Below are positions 13,078-27,381 of a stretch of 64,000 nucleotides of DNA, in pieces. The notes under the pieces are model-generated. The model was not told the origin of the DNA. It was given only the letters and a program-made list of their open reading frames with translations, and made no database searches. The position numbers and the translations under genes were made by a program. Origin of the DNA: Alitta virens (taxonomy: Eukaryota; Annelida; Polychaeta; Phyllodocida; Nereididae); NCBI GenBank assembly GCA_932294295.1, contig OW028575.1, forward strand, positions 15,318,058 to 15,382,057. The letters run 5' to 3'. How positions within the stretch are numbered: the first letter of the stretch is position 1; the number at the start of each line of letters is the position of its first letter.

Positions 13078-14000
13078 AATAATGTTAGTTTTGGGGAAAA
13101 CCGTCCTCAGATAATTTTACAGTGACTGCAATTGACTGTTCAATGACAGATAAAAACCACAAAAAATGCTGTCGATTTTCCAAGCAATGTTTTGTGCAAT
13201 TAGGGGGGTGACAACCATAACACATGGAAAAAGGCACTCAAGCCAACATGAGTTATGTGCTTCGGAGAGTAATGGCAAGTTGCAACCACATATTTTCCCT
13301 AAGACTCATTTGGGTTCAGTCTATACCATTAGATATCGGAGTGTAAACATGATTCAAGTTTTAAAATGACAGCAACAAAATGCAGTACCCACTCGCTCCT
13401 CTATATTTAGACTAGCAAACCCATGCATACAGTTTGACTGTCATCAGTCTACTAACAACTTAGCCATCATGCTACCTAACTGGTACTTGTCCAGGACAAC
13501 CGTTATACTGGTGCCTTTTAAACGGGGACATCACACCTAATCCAGGACAACTTTTATATCAGATCAATCATAAGCCGTCCATTCTGTGAGAAGGACTATT
13601 GTACAAGAAAGGAAACCATTGTGTCTTTTGTCTGTGTCACTCTTGGCGACCCACTGTCTCCCTATCTTTTAATGTCCCTGGACCAAATGGAGCCAGTGTC
13701 TCGCAGCACTTAGGTGTCACTTTAGGTCTCAGAGTCCCAGAGCAGCTGTTTGGCTTTTGCACTTCCTTTAGGAAAATCACAGACCTGCCTTGACTGGTGT
13801 AGCATAGACTGCTATGGCCTCTGATAGTCATAGTACCATGATGTTACAAAATCAATTGAGAAAGTCTGGACTGTCTAAGTCAATATCAGTCAAGAGGATG
13901 AACTCAGAATGACAACAACCAGACTAAGCGTGGAACAGGATAGGACAATCTCTGCCTGGCTTCCACTCACACAAAAAGATAAAGAGCCCAGGCAACTTAC

Positions 14001-14086
14001 TTTTTCCCCCCTGGACCTCCCCCCAGGGGTCGCAGATATTGTAAGTTGAAACACCATCCCCCTCCTCATCCATAAAATTTGCCCCA
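14001..14086 (-). CDS. Possible internal exon, unidentified gene
   Basis: 86 bases between acceptor TCTTCTTTTAG and donor GTAAGTTG on the minus strand, encoding GANFMDEEGDGVSTYNICDP then WGEVQGGK. Both splice sites are good and the frame is open, but the exon is short and stands alone. Its start phase is compatible with the candidate exon at 27382-27545, which is suggestive only. Confidence 0.38.
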
Positions 14087-15110
14087 CTAAAAGAAGACCT
14101 GCATGCCATAGCACTTGGCATCGAAGGTTTAAAATGTCATAGGACAAAAACTAAAGAGATAAAACATCCGCAGATGACTGATTCATCCAAATGTCAATCT
14201 CTAGCCTCCTGTGGCCAAAATGGAACCCTGCTATAAAGGCTACCTCGAAGTTATGACCACCAAACTTTGAATCCAACTAAACCGTTTCTACTTTAGCATA
14301 AAGACCCCTCATTATTAAAATCACTTTTGTTTACCCTTGAGTTTGAGTTTATTTTTTCACATAGGTCATCAAAATACAATTTAGCAATCAATCTGCATGC
14401 CCAGGAGTAAATGCGTAAATGCGTGCAGGCAGAGATGGGTGGTCTTAATGGTTTCACATAGTGTCTTTAAAACATAACTCAAATCATATCAGCTGTTGAT
14501 TAATTTGGCAGATGTCTGACGTATGTACTCCTTTGTTGTGTTGCAGCTGAAAAAAACCTAATTGTATCTTCAGACCACAAAGTTTATCAACAATGAAGCT
14601 GTAAAACAGCAAACCTAACATTCGGTGATACTTATCACAACTTTATTGTTGCAGGCTGAACATTCTGGTGAATACGCTCAACCACAAGCACGACCAGAAA
14701 CCTTAAATTCAATAGATCCCGGGTTTAAGGCGATAACAAAGGTTAAGAGATCCGGGGTAACCAAGATACCTCTTTTATGACTGTCCATTATCAAGTAACA
14801 CAGAGTGCAGACTCATACCGCCACAAGGGGTTAGAATAAACACTGACAACAAGTTACGACATGACGTCATCAAACAATCGTTTGGGGATGTGATATGAAG
14901 TCGAGACTGTATACGTAATGGATCGGAGTAAGCACTCCGGAAATGTAAACTTGTAACAATAACGTGTGTGCTGCATGAATAATTAAATCCTTACAACAGA
15001 ACAATTACTTTAAATAAAATAATTGTTTATAATATTGTAACTCAAACCAGGTGTTCAGAAATACACTTTAATTTCGATCTCATTATACCATGAAAGACAA
15101 CACTACAAAC

Positions 15111-15157
15111 AATGGCTAACTGTACAGACAATGGCTCACTGTACAGACAATGGCTAA
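15111..15157 (+). repeat. 19-bp tandem repeat
   Basis: AATGGCTMACTGTACAGAC, about 2.5 copies, immediately upstream of the candidate exon at 15201. Confidence 0.7.
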
Positions 15158-15200
15158 GTTCTTTTTTAAAAAAAATCAATTCAACCTCTCTTCCTGTCAG

Positions 15201-15336
15201 TACACAGTCCACTGCCAGCAAGAGACAGTCTAGCTCATCTGCAGACCATGTCAGTGTCTTGGAACAGAATGAAAACAGTCAGTTAGGAGAGTTGCTGCTG
15301 CTGCTGCTGCTGCATATTATTCATCACGTCCATTGA
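15201..15336 (+). CDS. Weak candidate terminal exon
   Basis: It follows a very good pyrimidine tract and acceptor (CTCTCTTCCTGTCAG). The frame encodes TQSTASKRQSSSSADHVSVL and NENSQLGE, then a leucine run from a CTG microsatellite, then stops. The serine-rich part could be coding; the CTG run could equally be a simple repeat in non-coding DNA. Confidence 0.22.
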
Positions 15337-16179
15337 GGTCCTTGATGACCAGGATGACAGGATGATGCTGCTGCTGAGCTTGCAATGATCTTAAGCTCTT
15401 TGCTGCCTCATCCATCTTTCATCAAAGAACCGGCCAAACTGTAGAAAAGGATAGGGAAAAAGTTCCACTCAATGCTTGATGTATCAGTTGTGTCTCTTAA
15501 ATATTCTGATACGATTCATTGCATTGAGCAAGCCACAATAATTATGGAGTTCCAATCGAGGCTGTATCGACATAAACAACACTAAAAAGCTTCCTGAAGG
15601 ATGGTTATTGGACACAACTCTTTGGCCTCACAAAGAGTGTGATATCATACAATTGAATGAGTTATTTACTGTATTTACTGACATTGCAGCCTGCTGATCC
15701 AGTGGTCCATTGGACATGGTTGTTAGTTCCCCTTTGTTGGTTGGTTTCATTTAGGGGTAGATGTTGAATGAAAATCACCATGGAATCGACCCATTAGTCA
15801 AATTAGTGAAACATTTCAGACATATTAATTGATATCCTGCATTGTTCTGATTCTTTTAAGACATGTCCTCCAGTCAGATGTGTCACTCATGAATGTTTTG
15901 TTTTTTTAACTCCTCCAAAATGTATAGACAATTCTTTTTACTTCCATTAGATTTTACACATTCAATTATTTTTTCTTGGCATAGTCTATTTACAAAAGTA
16001 ACTTATACCCAAGGGATTCGTACGAAACAGTAATTCCATTTTGAGAGACGCTACATAACTGGTTTCAGGCCATAATAAGCTCTACAGATTACTCAATTAT
16101 GTTTACATCACAAAATACTCACAATTCCACATGGAAGACTTACGTAAAACTAATTTCCGGTTGTCATGACGATGAAGTA

Positions 16180-16226
16180 TAAACATAATACGTCATGCGT
16201 TCTAGCGACGTCTAGTATTATGTTTA
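16180..16226. repeat. 12-bp inverted repeat flanking a TACGTCA-type site
   Basis: TAAACATAATAC (16180-16191) and GTATTATGTTTA (16215-16226) pair exactly around a 23-base centre containing GTCATGCG and GCGACGTC. It could be a regulatory palindrome or a chance hairpin. Confidence 0.4.
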
Positions 16227-17236
16227 CAGGAAGTGACATGAGAAACTTGAATTCACCCGAATCTTTCCGGTCATAATAATCTTTCCTGGTTTCACACTAA
16301 ACGCAATATAATACATAGTCATAACACAAGATTTTCCAATTCAGTTACTTATATTACTAATTGATTAGGTAAATCACATACTAAAAGGTGGCTGAATATC
16401 CCATGGTGGCCCCTCATGCACAGAACATATTTATTTCATATTACGATTGTAATGTTGTAGATTTGCTTTCACAAAAAAGTACATCATCTGTTATTTGAAG
16501 GTTCTGCTGGCAATTCCCAATTAGAGTCAGCATTAAATGACATCTCATTTGACCATAAACATAAAAACCAGACTGAAACCATCACAAACATATCAGTAAA
16601 ATCAACTGAAAAGCAATGAGATATATTTGCAAGAGTGAACTTACTTTTTCGGGCAACTGTAAGCTAGTTTTATATACAAAACATTGCACACTCTTGAAAA
16701 TTAATGATAAAATATGTTTGTGCTTTTAAGACAAACTGCAGCTGTTTTCACCAAAGGAAATCAAGTAGTTATATAGGTAATTCATCTGCATGGCATCCTA
16801 TTAAGTTGTCCATGTTGACCACTTGGCCAGTAGTCACCAATGCCCGGTGCTAAAATCAAGTTGGTGGAAATTGGGTCAGAGGAGACCGCTGACCACAGAA
16901 CAACGGATGGGGAACCATTGACCTATGAACGACAATAAAAGACCATTTATGGCCACTGGTCAATGGCACTCAATAGCCAATGCTGCCAATATCCAATGAA
17001 CAAACAGTCAGAAAAATAAGGAAAAGAGAAAAACGACAAAACGAGACAAGATCAATATTAAGGAACTATTTAAAAACACACTAAAGACAATAGACAGACT
17101 GATGCTATCTCATCAAAGAAAGAATGAATGATTCTTCTGTGGCATCTATGATGTTTTGCAACTAGTCGTGGGTGGTGTGGCATTGACACTTGTGAATCCC
17201 AATTTCTCCATCCAGTGACATTTCATCTTTTCATAG

Positions 17237-17415
17237 AACCAGACGTGGGAGGCACACAGCGAATAAGGAGGGAATATCGATCCCCGGGAGATGAGAAAAT
17301 CACACTGATCAAAGAGCCACATCGACACAAAGACTATCATGGCCATTCAGCTTTGCCAGGCTCTAATACATCCCAACATAGCACAAAATACTATGAGAAA
17401 AGCATAAAAGTATGA
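17237..17415 (+). CDS. Possible exon, plus strand, unidentified gene
   Basis: A strong acceptor (CATCTTTTCATAG) opens a frame reading EPDVGGTQRIRREYRSPGDE, KITLIKEPHRHKDYHG and HSALPGSNTSQHSTKYYEK, with a stop at 17413-17415 and an alternative donor (GTATGA) at 17410. Composition is charged and hydrophilic like real coding sequence. No partner exon was identified; the nearest plus-strand candidate (15201-15336) ends in its own stop. Confidence 0.34.
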
Positions 17416-17598
17416 AAATAGCACTCACTGTTGAACACATTGAAGGAGTGATGGTAGCACCTCTTGTAAAATGTATGTTTGGCGTACATCAACTTGCAAA
17501 AGCATATATCTTCTCAGGAGTTGAATATTCTTACTCGGTATCTATATGATGAGGCAAGTGAAACCCTCATCAATCAAACCATCATGAGCGGCAAGAAC

Positions 17599-17755
17599 TA
17601 TCTATCTGTCTATCTACCTACCTATCTATTTACCTATCTGTCTATCTACCTACCTATCTGTTTACCTATCGATCTATCCATCTACCTATCTACCTATCTA
17701 TCTGCCATCTATCTATCTATCTGCCATCTATCTATCTGCCTATCTATCTCCAAGC
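17599..17755 (+). repeat. Interrupted TATC/TACC microsatellite
   Basis: About 155 bases of (CTAT)n with C/G interruptions. It produces a spurious Tyr-Leu-Ser open frame. Confidence 0.9.
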
Positions 17756-18367
17756 TAATGTGAGTTTCCAAAAAAGCTTCCTACTTAGAACTCTTTAGTA
17801 GTAGGTTAAATTTCATCACTTAATGTTTTAAGAACAAACTGAATAGTCACTATCACGCGAAAAGCAAACCAAGGAGGGTATAGTTTTGCTCAGCAGAATA
17901 TTAGGAATATTGCCAGGGTTATTGGGACTGTAGCCAATTCAATCTTAACAACTAACCGTCACCAGGTTGGAAAAAAGTAGCACAGGTTCAAGACACTTTC
18001 TACTTCGAGGTTCAAAAGTATACCTGGATATGTGCATTGTGCACTATACAATATTTGGGCTATGTACATTTTAAGGAGTTTGTACTTGGCCACATGGTAA
18101 CTTCCCATATGCTAAAAGCTGAAATAACATCTTCAGCCAAGAGTGTATGTTATGTTGGGAAAATATACCCTGCATACACAATGGCCAACAAAATCCAAGC
18201 TTGTATCGCCTTTCTGGACACTTTAGGAGCAGAACTGATGAATTGTATAAGGTCTGAAATGTCCAAGACGGCAATATTGACTGGCTAGTCCCTGTAATCG
18301 AAAAAGAAACACATAGGCAAACCCTGGCAGTCTGTTATCATGCCATAAGAAAAACGGACACTACTAT

Positions 18368-18408
18368 ATTGAGTTGAGTTGAGTTGAGGAGAGGAGAGGA
18401 GAGGAGAG
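18368..18408 (+). repeat. Compound GAGTT and GAGGA microsatellite
   Basis: Pentamer GAGTT repeats pass directly into GAGGA/AGGAG repeats. Confidence 0.85.
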
Positions 18409-21400
18409 CCATATCTGAATCAATTCCCTTTAAGCACATTCTACGAAGCAACACCAAAAAAAAACTGAAAAAGTAAACCCATCTCACAATGAGTGGCCAC
18501 AAATCTAGCAAATGAGATCATTTTGGTTCTATTGCCCATACAATAGGGCAGCTAAGGGTAACGACCAATATATTTCTGCATCCCTAAAAGTGCATAATAC
18601 TTAGATATTCGTAGGGACTAAAAACGGCTGCAATACTACCTTCAAATACGATGTATTACTTTGCACAATTGTAATCATTCATGAGCACAATAACTATCCA
18701 TGTTTTCAGTCATAGATTTGTATCGCTGTTCCCCGAAAACTCGACCAGAGATTAAGGAGTTCTGTAATTCACAGGAAAATATACAGCCACTCAAGTCATC
18801 TTGCCGATTCAGCATGGGACGAGCTTATCCAATTACAGTTAATGTTTTACAAAAGTTTTTTTTTTTTAACTTTGAAGCAGTCAAATGGCATACTTCCACA
18901 CAGCCCAATGAGCAGCAAGAAATTGCAAGTGCAATATCTTTATTTTCCAATAGTTCTGTTTCAATCAATAAATATCAATGGAATGAAGCTGGATCCATTG
19001 CATTGCAATAGGAAGTGAAATGACTATCACTGCACCTATTACATCATGATCTATGCTATCTACGCCTGATTAGTTGCATTAAATAAATCAAATCCGCCCA
19101 CCTGTAGTGATAGCATTTCAGCAGTATCCCATTTAATACCCAGCATGATTTATGCTTAATAAGGCACTTGATAAAGTAAATAGCGCTGCAGCATAACTGG
19201 CCTGATGGATGAGAGATTAGAGTCTAGTATGGGATAGTCTGGATCAAGCTGATTGACTGATAGGTCCTGCAACATGGAGCCTAAGTGATGCAAGCACGGA
19301 AATACACAGCAAGCCCATTCAACAGGGTTCCCAAGCCCTGCTTCTATGACAGCCTCTGTTGGCAGGGAGCTAGAATGTGCCAAAGCATGGCGAACTGGGA
19401 CAAGTACAAGACTGTTTGGGATTACTTGGCCAATTTTAAATTAATACATTATGAAACAATGCAGTAATAATGTTATGCATATGATAATGAACCGGTTGTA
19501 CACAAGTAAGAAACAAAACCGGTACTTCACAGACATAATCAAACAGCATGACTCTGAGCAAGACATAGTCCTTTTTCAGCAAGGTCCATAATAACGATCA
19601 TACTTGTCAGATCATATAGTCCTGGTGGACAGTGGTGGCGTCTTGAAAGATATTCAGCCTGTATGAGTGTGCCATAGAGTGTGCAGCCCTCTGCCTAGAT
19701 CTTTGGCTAGTAGTCTGACGCTTTTATTGACTACAATAGCCTCTTTTTAGAACTGAGTTCTTTGCTTTCGTTCAGTCCCAATTCTTCCTACAGCGAAAAA
19801 AGTTATTGAGAACAGCAAGGATTTTGAACCAGCGCTGACATCCATGAAGCCTAAAATAGAATCAGCTTTTTAAATTATTTCTGTAATAGATCAAATCAAT
19901 AACAATTACCAGCCAGAGAAATAATAGCCTCATCCTATCGTTCCCTTTCCTTCTATTTTCTCCTCACGCTCACCCCACCCTCATCTAAAGATAGCGCAGT
20001 TTCTTATTTTTCGAACCCATTGATGTAATATCGATTATACAAGAAAACGCTCTGGTTGATGTCATGGAATTCATAATTAATAGAATGAGATGAGCTATTG
20101 ATTTCTTTGTGTCTGTTTTCAAGTTTCATTATGATTCTTTTAATCACAAAATTTCAAAATAAGATTTCAATGCTGAGCAGCATTTCTAATGAGACTACCG
20201 ATATCCTTGAGATTCAAAACAATCCTTTTGCTACTGATTTGATAAAGTGACATCTGTTATTAGCTCTAAGTTCTAATAACTAATACACATTACACACTGA
20301 CAAGAGCATGATGGCCATACTCGGCTCATAAATGGAAATAATACGAAGCAAAGTGGTGCATATTGTGAGATAGATAACAGTTAGAAACTCAGGTCCTTTG
20401 GGGTATACTAATTGAATGTACTACATCCAGTGTCGTTCACAGGAAATTTAGGACCCAAGGACGAATACTGTTTTGAAGAATATATCAGCTTTAGCAATTA
20501 ACTCAACTTTTTCAAGGATATGGCCTTCTTTGGAATGAGATGCAAAAATGTGTCTTTGAGAACACACATACATATCTTGAGCAAGTGTTAGAAATTACTC
20601 GGAATTGTCGCTTACAAGGACACAGGATGACTGAGAACGCTGGTGATTAGAGGTCTCCAATTAAGGACGATATATATTCATCTTTTTAAGTGTGTACAAG
20701 GCAGATCATCGTTCAGAACAGATTAGAGACGTGCCGGAATTTCCTTGAGCGAAGGTCCTTATTCGTCACAGACGCCAGGGACATCTAGCGGTAACTATGA
20801 CAGAGCCTTCCACCACCCATGCATTCGCACAATGATACAAAGGTTTTTCTACCCATTCCCAGAATTTCCAGGCACCAGAAAATGTATTTATGTAAATAGA
20901 ATGCAGCTATACAAGGAATAAAAGTTGCTGGCGAAAGGCAACTAAGAACAGTGTGGTTTCCACAAGAACAACACATTTAACTCAAATACATTTTCTCACA
21001 AACAGGATGTATAATAAAGGCCGGTGCAATTAGTAACCCGGCTAGACATTTGAATTTGAATATTTTACATTATGAATTTGACATAAACTCCTGTTTTTGC
21101 AAATGCCAATGATAAAATTGGTGTTACATCGTTGCCAGATTTCTAGCCTACTCCTTTGCAGGGAATAAGAAATAAGTGTAACATGATCAAATAAAAAATA
21201 TCTACAGCACAAAATAGCATGCTATGCTAATTATTTGAACAGAAGAATATTCCATAATATGCGGACATATTCTGATGACATTTGGTAGCGAGAAAACGCA
21301 CATAAACCAGATAAGGTCACATTGGCAATTTTGTATTCCATTAAAAACCAGCATATACCCAGGTACATTAATAACGAGCAAAAATTCTCTTTAAAAGGAG

Positions 21401-23689
21401 ACCTCTATCATGATGAATTTTGTATAGACTAAAAGGTATTAGTTGCAGGCAACAGATATTGACAAGGTATCATTTCAAAATATTACAATCAATTAGTTTA
21501 GTTCATATACATTTATGTCTTTGTCTTTATAATAATAAAGAGACCTTTGCTTGTTAGTATAACTGTGAAAAAAAAAAACCAATTACATATATTACAAATT
21601 TCCTACGATTAAGTTGTATAGAATTTTGTCTATTTTTTTTTATATTATCCCATTAATAATTACAAAGAATTCCAATAAATGTTGCACACAGTCAGAACAT
21701 GACATCGCTTCAGGTCTTGTCTGCTAATCCTATTTTTCATCCCTATTTTGCTGCTACAGTCTCCAAGTTTTGTGGGAAACATGGTAAATAATTCAAAGAT
21801 TACAAAAGAATTAAAAAGGAATAACTATAAACAATCAAACAAAAACAACTACAGCTGCATACACAATTAAACAACCTAACAAAGCACATGATTGGTAAAA
21901 CTGTTTTTGTCATGTTAAGTTTACATCAGAGAAGTGGAGAGTGGTTGAAATGAATGATGGGGTTAATAATATATATTATAAGAAGTACTTAAATATTTTT
22001 TGTATTCTGAAATGTTCAGCCTACAAAACAGCGTCTATTCAGAAAAATGTGACATGTTTTGAAAATCTATTGGTATAATTCAGATCCACTTTGAAAAGAT
22101 GTATTCATTTCTCCCCATGAACATACATAATTGACAGGTTCAGTGAGTGTAGCATTTTTTAACTGCATATCTGATGTTTAAAACAGTATGAGGAATAATT
22201 TAATTTCAACATTGGCCTATTTGTAATTAATTACAGTTTACAGCTTTAAATGCAATCAGCTATCAGAAACATAAAGAGCAAATGACAGATCCAATTTGTG
22301 TAATTACACGGTTTCATTTGAGAAAGAGTGAGAGCAGTGAGTGTGTGGCCAGTTAGACAGTTCTCATTGTGTGTTATTCACTGGCCAATCAGGGTCAGAG
22401 GCCTTGAATGGAGTGACCACTGCTACCAAAATGAACCAAATTCATGATGGATTTTTGTTAACAACCAAAACACTATAGTTACCAATTCAAATCACATTAG
22501 TTTGCGGAATGATATAATTTAAGTAGATATTTAGCTTTTGTTGAGTTGCTAGGCATTTTTAAATGATGGGGCTCCAATAGATTTTTGTAGAAAACCTCCC
22601 TAGGCTTTCACCTCTAAGACCAAAATGAACCATGCCAATATCCAAGAACTCATACTAACATAGGGTGAGTACATTGATGTTTGATTTAATATATAAATAC
22701 CTTGGAACAATTAACCCAGCCAGTTTTGACCCATGGTCCTCCATTGGAAGTTGCACAATATTATTCAAGGAAGCCAAACATGCCTTATTTAGGCCTTTTT
22801 TGTTAAGCCATCCAGGGTGCGAAGCAAATGGTGTGAGTGATCAGGCCACATCTTAATGTACACAAAACATCAGTGATGTCACAGTTAATCTTCACAAAAC
22901 TGGGCAGAAACGAAGTACCCGGTGACCACAGTAAATGTATTGTCATGTTATCATTTCTATAAGAGATCTGACACATAAAGGATATCTTAAGGATTTAGAT
23001 TCTGATACAAAACCTGTCCTTTGCATAACATAAGGCTTTAGGGCAGATGACTGCAGTCCCAATACCAATACTAGAAACATGCACAAGATCGGCAGTTCAA
23101 TTATTGGTTTCAACCAAGTACTGACGTTATTGGAAATGTACATAAAACTAATTAAATTTAACATCAAATGCTTTTGCTATGTACAGTCTGATGTTGTCAA
23201 TTGAATAGGGGACTTGAATCTAAGATGTTCATTCATAGAATCCAACTGACCCATAATAATAATATGATGTCTAGACTATAGTAAACAGGGTGACAGAAAG
23301 TGGAAGTATAAGACCGGACTTGCTCCGCGTGCAACCCACATGACACGTTTGAATTATGAATAAGCTTCCTAAATATGAGATTTGCATTGCTGCCGGGTTA
23401 GCTCTGAATGCGATCGCCATTTTCTTTATTCTTTGTAAGATATTTCAAGTTGTGGCGTCACAATACGGTTGTTAATAACAGTTACTCAAAGATGGCCTCT
23501 GCATGTGAGGTTACAGGTGTGGTTATTGGACCCAGCCTTTACAATAAAAAACCATATAATCTTAAGTCACTTGCACAAGGTGAATGACAATATGGGTGTG
23601 TCTCAAGGGATGGAGCAGGGGCAGAGATATCGTTCATAAACACCGGCTTTAAACACATGCATCCACAAGCATGACCATTGTAGCTAGTC

Positions 23690-23955
23690 ATTCTCACCAC
23701 TGGCATGTCTATGGGTTTCCGATGTCTTAATGCTGCTTGTCTGAAGCTGACCAGAGGCAGACATAATGATGAGATGACAAGGCTTTGAATCCACGCCATT
23801 TTACACATTTACCCCATGGGTGGGGTCTTTTACTTGCATAGCCACTGAGTACAAGGCACTGCCATTTAAGTATCTCATCTTATATGAAGAGTGCCACGGA
23901 TCGAACTCGGAACCTTCAGCAGAGCTGGTTAATGTGGAATAGGCCATCCAGTTGT
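23690..23955 (-). mobile_element. tRNA-derived SINE, same family
   Basis: On the minus strand it has the B-box region (GAGTTCGATCCGTGG), the core GTGCCTTGTACTCAGTGG, a CCCCACCCATGGGG block and the tail CTCATCATTATGTCTGCC followed by TCTGGTCAGCTTC. The order of parts matches the copy at 36425-36770. Confidence 0.65.
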
Positions 23956-26900
23956 TGCGATGTTTGTGAAAAAAATAACACTCGATCTGTGTATGCTGAA
24001 AAATGCCCGAGTCATTAAACAATACTCGTGAATGTACTTGTCAAGGTCAGACTCTAACATGATGTAAAAAACTAAGTCCATTAGTTTGAATCAAGGTGTA
24101 AAAATATTGCTTTTCTGCTTTACAATTTTTGTTGTTTGTAAATGCAACTCGCGTTGATTTGAAACATTTGTAAGACGTAGTTCAGTTGGGTGATGTTATT
24201 CATGAGGACCATAACACCTCTTACTACTAGCCTATTACTGCCTAGGCAGTCATATCGTTTTCCATTTTTGTCACAAATGGTTGACTAGACCATTCTTTGG
24301 CACTTTTCGCAAAATGAAAACAAATCAATCGAGTCATCAATCAAGAGAGCAATCAAGCAATCAGCTGGAAAAAAACCTAGACAGGCTAGCACAACCTTGC
24401 GACTAAAAGGTGCTGGCTAGATTGTATGGGTTTTGTTTATGTATCCTGTCCTTGTGGATACATAAATAGACCGTTTTGTGTTATTGACTAAATTACGCCA
24501 GATAGCTGTCTCCATCTTGCCACCTGAATTGCGAGTATCAATCAAATGCTTAATAGAAAGACAACTTGACATTCTTCTCCTGTCCTGCGTTGTTATTGCT
24601 GGCCAGTGGTCAGCATTGACACTTGACCTTTGGGCACTGACTGTTTCACAAGATCGCTTCATATGCCTATACAGAGTCAAGCTGCTCCGGGCCTACCGTC
24701 ATTTCACCCCGACTCGCTGCTCAGCTTGCCATTCCACTAGGAATGGCAACACTAATATATTGGGATTATGAGATTGGAATATTTTCAAAAGAAGGTCGGG
24801 TCATGGGTCAGGTCACTGAAAAAGTTTCAAATAATCAGATATTCATTACTTTTTTTGTTTTCTTTTTTTTTCCAGTTTCAATGAAGGGTTGACCTTTAGT
24901 CCAGATTGTCAGCACGGAAGCAATGGGTTTCAGAAAATCTAGCCTAATTATCATGTCATCTTGTTTACCTCTTGTAGCTCCATAGTTAATTGAGGTCAAA
25001 TGAAAGCAATTGATGGACGACCATCGTGTCTAGGACATTGCCTTCCTGACCTTCCAAGTTAGTGCATGTGGTCTGAATATGCCTCTCTAACTCTAGTCTG
25101 AAGCTCAGCCAGTGCTAAAACAGCTCGTAAGGATGTCATGTGGTCATTGTAGTGGCATCGCATAATTAAAATCATCTCCATTTGAAGACTACTAACTTTA
25201 GTATCGATTTTAGACCATGGCCACACAAGATGTGTTCCCATGGTATCCAGCACAACTCACAAGTACTTTAACTCTTTGAGTACTGTATCTGGTACAGCAG
25301 AACCACACCATTGGTCTTACAAAGGAGTTGATACAAAAATTTACTATCATAACAGCATAATTTGTTACGTAGAGCTAAAATACCACCATAGACATATAAC
25401 CATTAAACTTATGCAAAATTTTATTTTCTTCTGGTACGCTCCCATGATACAGTAAACTGAGTAAAATTCCCCTGCCTTTTCATTGACTGGAAAAAATAGA
25501 TCACAGGCGCTCTCAGATTTCCAAAGTAGATTTACAGAACATAAAGAAAGCAACGTATTTTTCTGTACAATACACGTCCGAAGCTGATTTTTTATTCACC
25601 AAGCTACTTTCCTAATTAACCTACTTTTGTCGTAGCAAAGTAAGCAATACAATAGACATGCTACACTGTCACTGTATTTTCCATCCTAATCGATGTTCCA
25701 GGAGATTGTAGACATCAGTGAGTCACGAATTTCCCCGTTTCTCTGGCAAGTTTCATTCTAGTCTATGTCTGCTTCACTACTGATCAGACAACTTCGTTTG
25801 AACTAAAAATACAGGCACTAGACATTGAGCCTGGCTGTGGATGAAGTTAGTCAGCGCTCCAATCAAAACAAACAAACCGTGCCAGTCACATGATTGCCTT
25901 CATTGGGACACCTCTGTTGTGATGCTACTTTTGCAGGATAGTTTTGATGAGCAATCCTAACTTTTAAAGTAGCAATTAAAGAGGGGAAGGTCAAAACATC
26001 TAGTGGAAATTTTCAAGTTATTATTAACATAACTAAACAAAACTACCTATCTCAATGACTTACAGAGGATGATTAAAAGTTTAAAAAGTTCAGTTCAGTG
26101 ACTGCATCTTAATGTGAAGTATTAACAACTATATTTATAAACTTACAGCATGACTTTCACCCAAGGACTGTGATGACTCACTCCTCGAGTTTTTTTTTTT
26201 AAAACAGAGGAAAAAAGAAACAAATAAAAGATAGACCCGTCACTCTCAGGTTTTTCCTTCAATCATTGCCAATAAGACCTCCTATCAGCTGATGAAAAGC
26301 TTTATGTCTCATTCTAATAAACTGTAATTCTACAAAGTAAAGAAGTAGCTTCATAAATACACTTTCTCTAATTGGGCCACTTAAGTTAAACCACGGAACT
26401 ACACTCTTTCCGGGAACTCATTTGTATCTCGGAATTGGCAAATTGGCCTGAATCGCGGATGTGAGATTTCTCAGCCCTCCAGAAAGCCACAGGCTGAGAG
26501 ATAGTGGGCTTAGCTGCAGATAAGAAAACTCCCAGGTGCTGCAGCTTTCAGTTTATTTCACTGTTTTTTATTGCTTAACAAAATGTTGAGAGAGAGCTGA
26601 TTATCACCACCGGAAGCTTCCAAACAGGAAAATGCCAATGCATCATAACTCAACACACACATGCAAACTGAAGGACATTTCAAGCTTCAAGATGCCATTG
26701 CCATCTCAGACAAAGGACCCTCAGCAAGACATGGGGCAGACCTCCCTGTCATCATCCTCTTCCCAATTCCCCAAGACCAAGGTCGAGTATACAGGGTTGG
26801 AACAGGGGACATCAAGTGATGTCTTGTTATAAGAAATATCTGCCATCTGTCACAATAAATTCTCTGTGTGCCATGCCAGAATGTCACACTATGGACAAAA

Positions 26901-27381
26901 CTAATTACAGAACGTCACTGGTGCCTCGTTGGGGAGACAAGGAAGGTGCCCTATCTGATACTTGAGATGAAAGAATGTTGAAAAAGGTAACCTCAAATAA
27001 CGAACAAAACTTAAGAATTTCTTTTGCAACGAAAAGCCTTTTGATGTTTAGGCAGTTGAGTAATTCAATCAGATAGAATTCAGGAAAGAAAACAATAAAA
27101 AATGTCCTCTAAGATTATAATTCATCACTGTCACGCTATATGACTACAATGTATAAACAATGCTATTCCCAACACTACCGAGATTCTTCTGGGGGCAAAA
27201 GATACTTCACCGTTTCCTCTCAACTTGAAAATGTACTGACCCTTCTCTTAATTGCGCATTGTACAAACTCCCAAAGGGAAGCTAATATCCCACTGGAATC
27301 GCAGTGGAAGATCTCGGAGGCGGCCCTGCAAATGCATTGGGGGAAAAAGAAAAAAGAGATGGCCTTTAAAGTACTACTCAC

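Larger units (their letters stand above)
1878..13999. other. Non-coding stretch with repeats
   Basis: Apart from the repeats, hairpins and half-site cluster listed separately, no open frame here has both convincing composition and splice sites. The sequence is AT-rich with scattered short open frames of chance length. It is probably intron or intergenic DNA of whatever gene owns the exon at 1702-1877. Confidence 0.5.
17416..27381. other. Non-coding stretch
   Basis: It holds the microsatellites at 17.6 and 18.4 kb and the SINE at 23.7-23.95 kb. Open frames at 24478-24771 and 24417-24680 overlap on opposite strands and lack good splice sites. The minus-strand frame at 25059-25253 (LRAVLALAELQTRVREAYSD) looks protein-like but has no acceptable donor. 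No gene is called. Confidence 0.45.

Noticed and set aside
17479..17763. Plus-strand Tyr/Leu/Ser frame
   Set aside because: Translation of a TATC microsatellite.
24417..24771. Overlapping open frames on both strands
   Set aside because: Neither has good splice sites or a recognised domain.
25059..25253. Minus-strand frame containing LRAVLALAELQTRVREAYSD
   Set aside because: The composition is protein-like, but no acceptable donor fits any neighbouring phase.
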